From NCBI GenBank assembly GCA_030833725.1, contig JAURGP010000006.1, positions 1-60,636 on the forward strand: DNA of 60,636 nucleotides. Direction: 5' to 3'. Under the pieces are notes generated by a model that was given only the letters and a program-made list of their open reading frames with translations, had not been told where the DNA came from and searched no databases. Below are positions 40,301 to 48,046 of the stretch, in pieces. The position numbers and the translations under genes are program-made. Every line of letters starts with the position of its first letter. Positions within the stretch are counted from its first letter, which is position 1. This DNA is from Candidatus Kapaibacterium sp. GTDB taxonomy: Bacteria; Bacteroidota; Ignavibacteria; Kapaibacteriales; Kapaibacteriaceae.

Positions 40301-40727
40301 CTTCCGCATTACGATTCCCATCGACGACGTGATCTATGCCGGCACCTCCGATCAGATGGGTGTCCGCGTCTATGCTACAACACCCGGATTGTACGAGGCA
40401 GACCTGGTGATCTACACCAATGCCACTCCGGCCGTCCTGACGATCACGATGCGCGCGGTTGTGCCTGATCCAGTGTCCGTGAACGAAGATGCCGTGCTGG
40501 CAGGTGAACTCTATCCCAATCCGGCCCGCGACGTGGTTTCCGTGGACGCTCCAGCAGGGGCAACGATCATGCTGGTCGGTACCAATGGTATGGTGGTGTC
40601 GCAAACAACGACTGCCGCTGGTGGGACGTGCTCAATCAACACGGCACAGGTTCCTGCAGGGAGCTACGTGGTGCGCATTGCTACGGCCACAGAGGTTCGC
40701 ATTCTTCCCCTGAGGATTGTGCGGTAA
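37359..40727 (+). CDS. T9SS-secreted subtilisin-like serine protease
   Basis: 1122 residues. Signal peptide (about 1-22), propeptide, then an S8 subtilase domain with the full triad: Asp197 (VAIVDSGTDW), His272 (GTNGHGTVVAG) and Ser430 (NALSGTSFSAPLVSG). Residues about 620-900 hold repeats of the BNR/photosystem-stability beta-propeller kind (TTNGGSSWTF, KTANAGSTWAAV, TTDAGTTWRQG). The C-terminus is a type A T9SS sorting domain (GELYPNPARDVVSV to PAGSYVVRIATATEV). A surface or extracellular protease with an adhesive propeller. It follows the C25-like gene by 48 nt. Confidence 0.95.
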   Translation: MMHRLIYLFALAVLTSATSMVAGTDSYTVHQLSYLLPNGTTVPARSYVIERPAEGTYVPGRVIVKTRATYGIHRGENHIMGSTANAALAMARVDAVTMAYGGGAPQLPYEDVKLEQAVGLDRTYEIRYAEPLHPYDLCQQLMASPDVEYAVPVRIHEMYFTPNDPLYAQQAWLTNMKLSAAWDVTKGSKDVIVAIVDSGTDWQHEDLSAQIFTNTKEIPNNNRDDDGNGFIDDVRGWDFVGNVTLQEAFGGVLKPDNDPRIMGTQINGTNGHGTVVAGCTGASTNNAKGVASTGFNVTLLPIKCGSDRTDVPSILEGYTAIRYAADMGAHIINCSWGGNGSAPDMQAVVDYATAKGSLVIAASGNDGSDNDVVPHNPSNLEGVVSVGASNNNDRVAGFSNYGWSVDVYAPGENIRSTWHGGGYNALSGTSFSAPLVSGVAALIKAVHPDWTPEMIAAQIRSTADEMSTVSATNRPKYFGRVNAERAVKVNQSLTSGDRLPGISIIGTTIAGGGTIRTYDPTEISLQLRNVLAEATNTQLTISTTTPGVTIVGGGTISAGIIGHMQEVTTPVTLQLGSSFPWYVANIELQIAIKVGAYLNFDRVDIPVALTTSNVFSPYLQNTGGQLTFEAVDATDNGAFWATTTYQNQPALVRSGGGNLQSAPFRVTSALAAISATSAVLGGTRSGAPTLATTTNGGSSWTFSNVAATMTSVAAVHMFTAQNGLAVGTGAGSQIGVMKTANAGSTWAAVASAPAITGTAESVLPKTTFFLGQNAWLGTSANRVLFTTDAGTTWRQGRLSVNGAVITSIAFKDATNGVMLYRTSGAASAPYRIAKTTTGGASWIVDVFDPASLGITPVMVNSPGDHHILVGSNGEVFGSDNNGEDWQPILSQPNGLVTATASVMGSRPLLYTAGHGVGQLSYRYAGPNGTRIATLDATVMEFDTVESGKNRQRIARVNSTGESDVVVDSVVIVPKGTTPTDAFRITIPIDDVIYAGTSDQMGVRVYATTPGLYEADLVIYTNATPAVLTITMRAVVPDPVSVNEDAVLAGELYPNPARDVVSVDAPAGATIMLVGTNGMVVSQTTTAAGGTCSINTAQVPAGSYVVRIATATEVRILPLRIVR

Positions 40728-40767
40728 CGGATGTATCTTTCGCTATCACCACGAGCAGGAAATAGCG

Positions 40768-42018
40768 ATGGCTGGCGAAGATCCCGGAATACTGTTTAGT
40801 TCGGGTAACCCGTACGAACGTCCGTCGTTTACGCTCGGGATTGAGGAAGAGTACATGGTCCTCGATCCCGAGACGTACAATTTGCGCTCACACGTGAACC
40901 TCGAGCTCATCAGCAAGGGTCGCCTGCTGTTGCATGAGCATATCAAACCCGAGATGCACGGCTCCATGCTGGAGATCGGGACGGGTATCTGCAAGACCAC
41001 CACCGAGGCGCGTCACGAAGTCACGAAGATTCGTTCGATCGTCCATCATCTGGCCAAACAGAATGGCCTGCTGATCGGCGCCGCATCCACGCATCCGTTT
41101 GCGCATTGGGAGGATCAGGATATCTACCCTGATGATCGCTATCAGATCATCTTGGAAGACATGCAACTACTGGCGCGATCACTCCTGATCTTCGGCATGC
41201 ACGTCCACGTTGGCATCGAAAACCGCGAGGTCCAGATTCAGCTGATGAACGAGATGCGGTACTTCATGCCGCACATTCTTGCTATCAGCACCAACTCCCC
41301 GTTCTGGGAGGGGGCTGACACAGGCCTCAAGAGCTTCCGCTCCAAGATTTTCGAGCGTTTCCCCCGCACGGCTTTGCCTGACCTCTTCTCCGACTGGAGC
41401 GAGTACCAGCACTACGTCAACCTGCTGGTCAAGACCGGCTCGATCGATAATGCCAAGAAGATCTGGTGGGACATTCGTCCGCATCCGGTGTTCCCTACCC
41501 TCGAGATTCGGATCTGCGACCTGCCAATGCGCATCGAGGAAACTGTGGCCATTGCCGCTCTCTGCCAAGCGATCGCCGCAAAACTGTACTCCCTGTACGA
41601 GAAGAACCTGTCGTTCCGCCAGTACCGCAGATCCCTCCTGATGGAGAACAAGTGGCGCGCGGTGCGGTATGGTCTTGACGGCAACCTGATCGACTGGGGT
41701 CGACAGAAGGAAATGCCCGCACGGGACCTGATTCGCGAGCTCCTAGAGTTTGTCGATGATGTGGTTGACGATCTGGGTTCACGCGATGCTATCGCGTATG
41801 TGGAACGCATCCTTGAAGAAGGCAGCGGTGCCGACCGCCAATTGCGAGTATTCAAGGAAACGGGCCGCATTGAAGATGTTGCCCGCTACATCCACGAGGA
41901 GTCAACACGCGATCTCTTTGACGATGTGTCGCCATTCCTGGATACTGTGCGACCACCCAGCGACGACGCCGTGCAAGAGAAACTGACGTCCATTCGAAGC
42001 GAAACCGATCCATCCTGA
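40768..42018 (+). CDS. GCS2-family carboxylate-amine ligase (YbdK type)
   Basis: 416 residues from ATG at 40768 (CAGGAAA 5 nt upstream; the preceding gene stop is 40 nt away). GCS2 motifs: FTLGIEEEYMVLDPETYNL, IKPEMHGSMLEIGTGIC, LIFGMHVHVGIENRE and HPVFPTLEIRICDLPMR. The family joins glutamate or another acid to an amine with ATP; E. coli YbdK has weak glutamate-cysteine ligase activity. TATCTTTC at 40734-40741 may be its promoter box. A lone RimK-like ATP-grasp gene is found elsewhere in the window (53989-54930), as often seen with this family, but not adjacent. Confidence 0.9.
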   Translation: MAGEDPGILFSSGNPYERPSFTLGIEEEYMVLDPETYNLRSHVNLELISKGRLLLHEHIKPEMHGSMLEIGTGICKTTTEARHEVTKIRSIVHHLAKQNGLLIGAASTHPFAHWEDQDIYPDDRYQIILEDMQLLARSLLIFGMHVHVGIENREVQIQLMNEMRYFMPHILAISTNSPFWEGADTGLKSFRSKIFERFPRTALPDLFSDWSEYQHYVNLLVKTGSIDNAKKIWWDIRPHPVFPTLEIRICDLPMRIEETVAIAALCQAIAAKLYSLYEKNLSFRQYRRSLLMENKWRAVRYGLDGNLIDWGRQKEMPARDLIRELLEFVDDVVDDLGSRDAIAYVERILEEGSGADRQLRVFKETGRIEDVARYIHEESTRDLFDDVSPFLDTVRPPSDDAVQEKLTSIRSETDPS

Positions 42019-42023
42019 TTGCC

Positions 42024-43538
42024 ATGATCTACACGTACCTGCTTGCGTTTGCATTGATACTCGTACCCGTCGTGCTCCATGCCGGCGATTCCACGGCCTC
42101 GCTGCCCATCTTTCAGCAACCCGTCACCACGCGACATACCGCTGTCATTGGTGGCAAGAGCATCACCTACGACGCCACGGCGGGCCACCTTACGCTCACG
42201 AAGGAAGATGGTACGGTTCGGGCACGCATGTTCTTTGTAGCCTACACCAAGGTAGGTAGCGCCGACCCGTCCAAGCGCCCGGTGACGTTTTCATTCAACG
42301 GAGGCCCAGGGTCGTCCAGCGTGTGGTTGCACATCGGCGTACTGGGACCGAAGCGCGTTCGCATGAACGACGACGGCACCACCACGCCCCCTCCCTACTC
42401 CATGGTGGCCAATGATGAGTCGTGGCTGGATCTTACCGATCTGGTCTTCATCGATCCAGTGAGCACGGGATACTCCCGAGCTGCTGATGAGAAGACGGCG
42501 GGCAAGGAGTTCCATGGATACCAGCAGGACATCGAATCGGTGGGCGCCTTCATTCATCGGTGGGTAAGCGACCACCAGCGGTGGGCGTCGCCCAAGGTTC
42601 TGATCGGCGAGAGCTACGGCACCACCCGTGCTGCAGGTCTGAGCGAGCACCTCCAGTCGCGATACGGCATGTACCTGAACGGCGTGATTCTCGTCAGCGC
42701 TGTGTTGAACTTCCAAACGATTCGATTTGACGAAGGTAACGACCTCCCCTATGCACTCTTCCTGCCAACGTATGCAGCTACGGCACTGTACCATGGCAAA
42801 ACCGGCACCACCCTCTCGGCCGAGCAGCGCTCGGTAGCGCTACGCTCTGCTGTTGATGCTGTGCGGAAGTTTGCCATCAACGACTACGCAACACTGCTGA
42901 TGAAAGGCGATCGCATCAACGCCGATGAGCGGTCGGATGCCGTGCAGCAGCTGGGCTTTACTGGTCTGTCACGTGACTACCTAGACCGTACCAATCTGCG
43001 GGTGAACATCCACAAATTCTGCGCCGAGCTTCTGCGTGATCAGGGGTTGACCGTCGGCCGATTTGACAGCCGGTATACCGGCTCTGTAGCCAATCCGTTG
43101 TCGGAATTCATGGAGCGCGATCCCAGCTACCAGCCCACCATTGCTGGCTGTTTTAGCACGTGCATCAATGATTACCTCGCCCGCGACCTTCGCGTCTCCA
43201 CCACCCTGCCCTACGAAGTCCTAACCGGTCGTGTGTGGCCATGGGATTTCGGCACGGCGGAGAACCAATACCTGAACGTAGCGCCGGCATTGCGAGATGC
43301 CATCCTGATGAATCCCGACCTCAACGTCTGGGTCCTGAACGGCTACTACGATCTGGCAACGCCGTTCTTTGCCACCGAGTACACCATCAACCACTTGGGC
43401 CTACCGGCCGCTCTGCGCAACAACATTTCCATGACGTACTACGAAGCCGGTCACATGATGTACCTGCTGCCTACGGAGTTGAAGCGGATGAAAGATGGCG
43501 CTGTGGACTTCTATCGATCAGCCACTGGTACAAACTAG
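42024..43538 (+). CDS. Peptidase S10 serine carboxypeptidase-like protein
   Basis: 504 residues with a signal peptide ending near residue 20 (VLHAG). S10 motifs: FSFNGGPGSSSVWLHIGVLGP (oxyanion hole), FIDPVSTGYSR, nucleophile in IGESYGTTRAAGL, Asp in GYYDLATPF and His in YYEAGHMMYL. Exported, probably periplasmic or surface, releasing C-terminal residues from peptides. No T9SS tail. It starts 5 nt after the ligase gene. Its TAG stop overlaps the convergent crtZ stop within the palindrome CTAG. Confidence 0.95.
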   Translation: MIYTYLLAFALILVPVVLHAGDSTASLPIFQQPVTTRHTAVIGGKSITYDATAGHLTLTKEDGTVRARMFFVAYTKVGSADPSKRPVTFSFNGGPGSSSVWLHIGVLGPKRVRMNDDGTTTPPPYSMVANDESWLDLTDLVFIDPVSTGYSRAADEKTAGKEFHGYQQDIESVGAFIHRWVSDHQRWASPKVLIGESYGTTRAAGLSEHLQSRYGMYLNGVILVSAVLNFQTIRFDEGNDLPYALFLPTYAATALYHGKTGTTLSAEQRSVALRSAVDAVRKFAINDYATLLMKGDRINADERSDAVQQLGFTGLSRDYLDRTNLRVNIHKFCAELLRDQGLTVGRFDSRYTGSVANPLSEFMERDPSYQPTIAGCFSTCINDYLARDLRVSTTLPYEVLTGRVWPWDFGTAENQYLNVAPALRDAILMNPDLNVWVLNGYYDLATPFFATEYTINHLGLPAALRNNISMTYYEAGHMMYLLPTELKRMKDGAVDFYRSATGTN

Positions 43539-43966
43539 TCGCGCCAGTACTGCCTGGGCACCCAGAGCAACCCAAAGGCCTCGCCGGTTTCACGACCGAT
43601 GTGCTTGTGATGGGCGTGATGCGCACGGTGGACGGCTCGCAGGTATCGATTGGTGGGAGTATGGGGCTTGCCCACTCGCCGGTGAATGAGGTAGTCGTGC
43701 ACAAAGAAGTACGAAAACCCGTACAACGCAACGCCGATGCCCATCCACAGTGCCGGACCATCGGGGGCACCAACCACAGTCAGGCTTATCGACGTGGTCA
43801 TGAAGAACAACACAAACCAGTCATTCCGCTGCCAGAACGAGCGGGGCGGCTTATGATGCGATTCATGTAGCACCCACAGCGGTCCATGCATCACATTCTT
43901 GTGAAACCAGCCGGTGAAGAACTCCATGCCGATAAACGACAATCCAATCCACAGCACACTCATCAT
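43535..43966 (-). CDS. crtZ: Beta-carotene hydroxylase, CrtZ type
   Basis: 143 residues with three to four membrane segments. The His clusters of the fatty-acid/carotene hydroxylase superfamily are complete: HKNVMH, HESHH, HDYLIHRR and HRAHHAHH, binding a di-iron centre. CrtZ converts beta-carotene to zeaxanthin. No other carotenoid gene is present, so the pathway must be encoded elsewhere. It is the last gene of a four-gene minus-strand run with 1-4 nt overlaps. Confidence 0.88.
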   Translation of the reverse strand: MMSVLWIGLSFIGMEFFTGWFHKNVMHGPLWVLHESHHKPPRSFWQRNDWFVLFFMTTSISLTVVGAPDGPALWMGIGVALYGFSYFFVHDYLIHRRVGKPHTPTNRYLRAVHRAHHAHHKHIGRETGEAFGLLWVPRQYWRD

Positions 43967-44529
43967 TTGCTAGGCCTTTCAAGTCGCTGCTGACCAAGTC
44001 CTACCAACAACAGTCCCGGAACTGCCACGAATGGCCAGTGCTCTGTCATGTCCAGCACGAGTAACGGAGCCGTGAGCGCTACCGCTCCCAGTCCGATCAT
44101 GATCATGTTGATAGCCTGTGGCCTGCCGGATCGTACACGGGCATAGTTCCGTGCCATCACCGCTGACGTCACAGTATTGATTATCGTGAGCACCAATCCC
44201 AATCCAATCATTCCCCACACAGCAATCGATACGGTTGCATACAGCAGCAGCGATTCGGCTTCGGCTACTGAATGCAGCAGGCCAAGGGAGAGTATCACCA
44301 CCAGCAGCACCACTGCCAGCAGAATGCTCACCACGCGGGCAGATGGCGTGGGCAGAAAGCGGTACAACTGGCTACTGGCAACAAGGGTTGCCGGCACCAT
44401 GGTTCCCAGAAACAAGGCAAGTGGTGCAAACAGCGTTGATGCATCAGCCGGCTCCGTCGTTGGCACGAGTGTCAAGAGGAGCAGTCCCACCACCTGAGCA
44501 CCTATCGTAAATTTCCATCGCAGATTCAT
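43963..44529 (-). CDS. Unrecognised integral membrane protein
   Basis: 188 residues almost entirely made of hydrophobic spans (about six), including VVGLLLLTLVP, VVSILLAVVLLVVILSLGLL and MIMIGLGAVALTAPLLV. No charged catalytic motif or known signature was recognised. It overlaps crtZ and the CDF gene by 4 nt each (ATGA), so is co-translated with both. A function in envelope or pigment biology is only a guess from neighbours. Confidence 0.85.
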   Translation of the reverse strand: MNLRWKFTIGAQVVGLLLLTLVPTTEPADASTLFAPLALFLGTMVPATLVASSQLYRFLPTPSARVVSILLAVVLLVVILSLGLLHSVAEAESLLLYATVSIAVWGMIGLGLVLTIINTVTSAVMARNYARVRSGRPQAINMIMIGLGAVALTAPLLVLDMTEHWPFVAVPGLLLVGLGQQRLERPSK

Positions 44530-45464
44530 GGATGCTCCTCATGTTCGGTATTGGGGAGAGGGTCGCACGTACCACAGTCGCTTGCAAGCAGGGGGCTCTC
44601 CACCTGCACTGTGGCATGGTTAATCGAACAGTGCTCCCGGAGGTAGGCTTGGACGTTACGCACCATGTCGTCGGTTGGCTGGTCCGTGACCACGTGCACA
44701 GAGGCCTTAACGTCGCGATGTCCCAGCTCCCAGATGTGAACATCGTGCACATCCAACACACCGTCAAGAGCACCGAGTCCCGTGCGCACGTTCTCAGGAT
44801 CGATGTTCTGGGGTGCTGACTCCATCAAAATCACACCGGCGCGGTAGATCACGGCACCAGCTCCTCGCAGAATGATCAGGGCAATCGCCAGTGAGATCGC
44901 CGGATCGATCCATTGCCATCCCGTGAGCTCCAGAAGCACAGCTGCAACAATCACACCGGCACTGGAACCAAGATCCGTCAGTACATGCAGATACGCCGAC
45001 TGCGTGGTGATATGATCAGACCGGTGCAGGTACCAGGCACTGATGCCGTTACCGATAAAACCGGCAATCGCTACGTAGAGCATGGCTTCGGCATGCACGT
45101 CATGGGGATCGAAGAACCGCTCGACAGCCTCGATGGCGATGAAGATACACATCCCCACCAGCAGGAAGCCGTTGGTAAGGGCGGCCAGAATCTCGATGCG
45201 GCGCAGGCCAAACGTGTACCGCGCATCGTGCCGCTCGCGCGCGCGAGCGGCCAAGTGTAAGCCGGTGTAGGCAATCAGGAGCGAGCCCAGATCAACAAAC
45301 ACGTGGCCGGCATCACTGAGGAGGGCCAGAGATCCCGACACAACACCACCCACGATCTGGAGTACCAGAATCGATGTGGTGATCGCCATGGCAATCCGGA
45401 GTGGTCGGATGTCGTGGTGATCGTGGTGGTGATCGTGAGGATGATCGTGATCATGATGGTGCAT
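44526..45464 (-). CDS. Cation diffusion facilitator (zinc-type) transporter
   Basis: 312 residues. The N-terminus is a metal-binding His/Asp tail (MHHHDHDHPHDHHHDHHD). Six spans follow with the CDF metal site ALLSDAGHVFVDLGS (HxxxD) and the second pair in the fifth span (VLTDLGSSAGVI). The C-terminal cytoplasmic domain has VLDVHDVHIWELGHRDV. It exports Zn2+ or similar ions in exchange for protons. Start shares one base with the cdsA stop (TGATG). Confidence 0.94.
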   Translation of the reverse strand: MHHHDHDHPHDHHHDHHDIRPLRIAMAITTSILVLQIVGGVVSGSLALLSDAGHVFVDLGSLLIAYTGLHLAARARERHDARYTFGLRRIEILAALTNGFLLVGMCIFIAIEAVERFFDPHDVHAEAMLYVAIAGFIGNGISAWYLHRSDHITTQSAYLHVLTDLGSSAGVIVAAVLLELTGWQWIDPAISLAIALIILRGAGAVIYRAGVILMESAPQNIDPENVRTGLGALDGVLDVHDVHIWELGHRDVKASVHVVTDQPTDDMVRNVQAYLREHCSINHATVQVESPLLASDCGTCDPLPNTEHEEHP

Positions 45465-46342
45465 CAGACAGCATCCCGGATCAAGTTGACCATCGTAAGG
45501 TAGATCAGCACCAGCGGTGCAGCAAACAACATGCTATCGAACCGATCCAAGAAACCACCATGACCGGGGATGATATGCGAACTGTCCTTGATCACGGCGT
45601 CGCGCTTCAACCACGACTCTGCCAGATCTCCAATCGGACCAAACACACCTACGATCGCCCCACAGGCAACAGCGTCCAGGATAGCCATGGACGGCAGGAG
45701 CCACATGGACATGAGTACAAAACTCACTACAGCCCCAGCGAGTCCGCCGGTAGCCCCCTCCCATGTCTTCTTGGGACTGACGCGCTCGAGCAACTTGTGC
45801 TTGCCGATACTGAGACCAGTGAAGTAGGCTAGGGTATCACTCGACCATACACTCACAAACAGAGTAAGGACGAGGGCGCCACCAGCGTCGATCCATAGGC
45901 TGGCGTCACCCGTCGATGATGCTGTATTCCGCAGAAACAGAATGGTCGTAAAGCCAATCGTCACATAGGCGATGCCAGAGAGCGTGACAGCCGTGTTCAG
46001 GATGGCGTTTTCCTTCGCCCTCCAGATCTCGGCTCCCAGCGTAAGAAGTGTTCCTGCTACGAAGGCCAGCAGTGCAAGCCCCATCCAGATCGTACCAGTT
46101 GTGCCGGTGCTGTCGAGCGCTTGGGCAAAGCAGATTTGGAGCAGCACGGCCCAGACCAGACCCACCGAAATGTTCGCCGACGCATGCTTGGAGTCAGCCA
46201 GATGGTAGAACTCCCACAACGCTACCGTTGATACAACGATCATGGTGGCAGAGAACCACCAGCCACCCAGCCATATCAACAACACCGCCAATGGAATTCC
46301 CACGGCCGCCGCAAGCACACGCTGTACAAGGTTTGTCATCAT
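45464..46342 (-). CDS. cdsA: Phosphatidate cytidylyltransferase
   Basis: 292 residues with about eight spans. CdsA makes CDP-diacylglycerol from phosphatidic acid and CTP. The family signature is SPKKTWEGATGGL together with DSSHIIPGHGGFLDRFDSML near the C-terminus. The ATG at 46342 is only 4 nt from a TAGATTTG box, suggesting a leaderless message. It is first in the cdsA-CDF-membrane protein-crtZ run, which begins a phospholipid gene with unrelated partners. Confidence 0.95.
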   Translation of the reverse strand: MMTNLVQRVLAAAVGIPLAVLLIWLGGWWFSATMIVVSTVALWEFYHLADSKHASANISVGLVWAVLLQICFAQALDSTGTTGTIWMGLALLAFVAGTLLTLGAEIWRAKENAILNTAVTLSGIAYVTIGFTTILFLRNTASSTGDASLWIDAGGALVLTLFVSVWSSDTLAYFTGLSIGKHKLLERVSPKKTWEGATGGLAGAVVSFVLMSMWLLPSMAILDAVACGAIVGVFGPIGDLAESWLKRDAVIKDSSHIIPGHGGFLDRFDSMLFAAPLVLIYLTMVNLIRDAV

Positions 46343-46346
46343 TGTA

Positions 46347-46354
46347 CAAATCTA
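46347..46354 (-). promoter_or_regulatory. Candidate -7 box (TAGATTTG) of cdsA
   Basis: Perfect TAnnTTTG on the minus strand, 4 nt before the cdsA start codon. No TTG was found at the expected -33 distance. Confidence 0.5.
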
Positions 46355-46409
46355 CTCCCGTACATTCGTAGTGCAGTGTTCCGTTTCACCAATCGACTCT
46401 CACGGTTCC

Positions 46410-47276
46410 ATGCAGGTGTTTACCCTTCCCGAATCATCGCCATTCAATGTCCTACTGACGGGTGATCTGGACTTTGTGATGGAGTTTGCTCATCGCCTCC
46501 GCGCGGCGAACGTACCGTTTCACATTCTGCCTCCGATGGACGAGTTTGATGAAATCGAGTATGAACTGGAGCTCGTGGCAGAAGAGATGAATCACGGTGC
46601 TGTAGATCCCGATGTGTACGGGGAGTTTTCCGCGGCAGTAGTGGGCGATGTGCGTTCCACGGCGGGAACCTATAGCCACATCGTGGATCTGGGCGTTGCC
46701 CCGGTGATTGAGCGAAAGTCGACCTTGGCCGTAGCCTGCTCGGTGAATCCCGCTGCGACGGTTGTGGTGTCCACACTTACCAACACGGCAACCGAAATCG
46801 GCATGCTCACGGGTGCAGCCTCACGCGTGGTTGGGACGGGGCTTGCCCCTTCGCTGATCACGACGGCTACCCACATCGAGATCGCCGCTGGCTTGAACGC
46901 CACCCCTGATCGCCTTCCGCATGCGCAGGCGCTACTACAGCACCTCGGTTATGCTACCGAGGTTGTAGAGGACCGTGTTGCTCTTGTGCAGGTGCGCGTG
47001 TTGGTGACACTGATCAACGAAGCGGCCTTTGCCGTGATGGAGGGTGTGGCCACACCTGAGGATATCGATGCGGCGATGCGCCTGGGCGTGAATTATCCCA
47101 AGGGGCTCCTGGCATGGGCCGATGAGATTGGTATCCCAGTGGTGACGATCATCCTCGACAGCTTGTACCGGGAGTACCAACAAGAGCGCTACCGGCCATG
47201 CGTCCTGCTGAAACAGTACATGCGTGCCGGCTGGCATGGAGTATCAAGCAAGCGTGGATTCTACACCTACGACTAA
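46410..47276 (+). CDS. 3-hydroxyacyl-CoA dehydrogenase-like protein without canonical active site
   Basis: 288 residues from ATG at 46410. The C-terminal half matches the 3HCDH helical domain closely: INEAAFAVMEGVATPEDID, AAMRLGVNYPKGLLAWADEIG and AGWHGVSSKRGFYTYD. The N-terminal half has the length and layout of the Rossmann domain but no GxGxxG (NVLLTGDLDFVMEFA). The segment that normally reads GMHFxNP with the catalytic His reads VVGTGLAPS (residues 141-149). So NAD binding and catalysis as in the classic enzyme are doubtful. A short overlap with the next gene suggests one transcript. Confidence 0.75.
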   Translation: MQVFTLPESSPFNVLLTGDLDFVMEFAHRLRAANVPFHILPPMDEFDEIEYELELVAEEMNHGAVDPDVYGEFSAAVVGDVRSTAGTYSHIVDLGVAPVIERKSTLAVACSVNPAATVVVSTLTNTATEIGMLTGAASRVVGTGLAPSLITTATHIEIAAGLNATPDRLPHAQALLQHLGYATEVVEDRVALVQVRVLVTLINEAAFAVMEGVATPEDIDAAMRLGVNYPKGLLAWADEIGIPVVTIILDSLYREYQQERYRPCVLLKQYMRAGWHGVSSKRGFYTYD

Positions 47277-48027
47277 GCCGCTCACGCTGCCGACAACGGA
47301 GTCGACAACGGAGCGCAAGCCACAGGTGCACGTTGCCCTCGACTTCGATGGCACGATCACCGTGGGCGATACAGGCGATGACCTCTTCCGCACCTTTGGT
47401 GCCTTCGAGCCCCTGCACTCGCAACTCCTCGGTGGACAGATGTCGGTAGCTGAGTACTACCTGCGCGCGGTGCGCTCGCTCACCGCCGACGCGACACCGC
47501 AGGCTGTGCACTCCTTTGCCCTCCGCCGACAGGTCGACCCAGGCTTTCTGGCCCTCGTAGAACTCTGTGAGCGACACCGAGCCCATGTCTCGGTAGTGAG
47601 CGATGGCTTCGATGTGTACATCACTCCCATCCTAGAGCAAGCCGGCTGCGGCCACCTTCCGGTAGCGTGCAACACACTGCAGCATACCGATGAACAGTGG
47701 CACGTAGCGTTTCCTGGCGCATCGGAATCGTGCTCCTGCTTTTGCGCATCGTGCAAGCGCAACGCACTGCTGGCCACTGTCCACGAGCATGATCTTATTG
47801 TGTTTGTTGGGGATGGCCGATCCGACCGATGCGCGGTGAAGCATGCCGACGTTGTGTTTGCAAAGGACAACCTCGCTGCCTGGTGCACCGAGCAGCGCAT
47901 TCCGCATCACCCATGGCGCACGCTGCATGATGTTGCTCGCGTGTTGGGAACAAAGTTTGCAACGCAGGCGTTGCGTCCTCGAAGGCAGGCACAGCTGGCT
48001 CGAAAAGCTGCCTACGAAACCGAATAG
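47236..48027 (+). CDS. HAD-superfamily phosphatase, MtnX/phosphoserine-phosphatase-like
   Basis: 263 residues from ATG at 47236, overlapping the preceding gene by 41 nt (a GTG at 47224 is also possible). HAD motifs: ALDFDGTITVGDTGDDL (motif I), VSVVSDGFDVYITPIL (motif II) and FVGDGRSDRCAVKHADVVFA (motif III/IV). A Cys cluster CSCFCASCKR lies between motifs II and III and could bind metal, as in MtnX-like enzymes. MtnX acts in methionine salvage; no other mtn gene is here, so the substrate is open. Confidence 0.88.
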   Translation: MEYQASVDSTPTTKPLTLPTTESTTERKPQVHVALDFDGTITVGDTGDDLFRTFGAFEPLHSQLLGGQMSVAEYYLRAVRSLTADATPQAVHSFALRRQVDPGFLALVELCERHRAHVSVVSDGFDVYITPILEQAGCGHLPVACNTLQHTDEQWHVAFPGASESCSCFCASCKRNALLATVHEHDLIVFVGDGRSDRCAVKHADVVFAKDNLAAWCTEQRIPHHPWRTLHDVARVLGTKFATQALRPRRQAQLARKAAYETE

Positions 48028-48046
48028 CACGACTGTACTGATCCTT

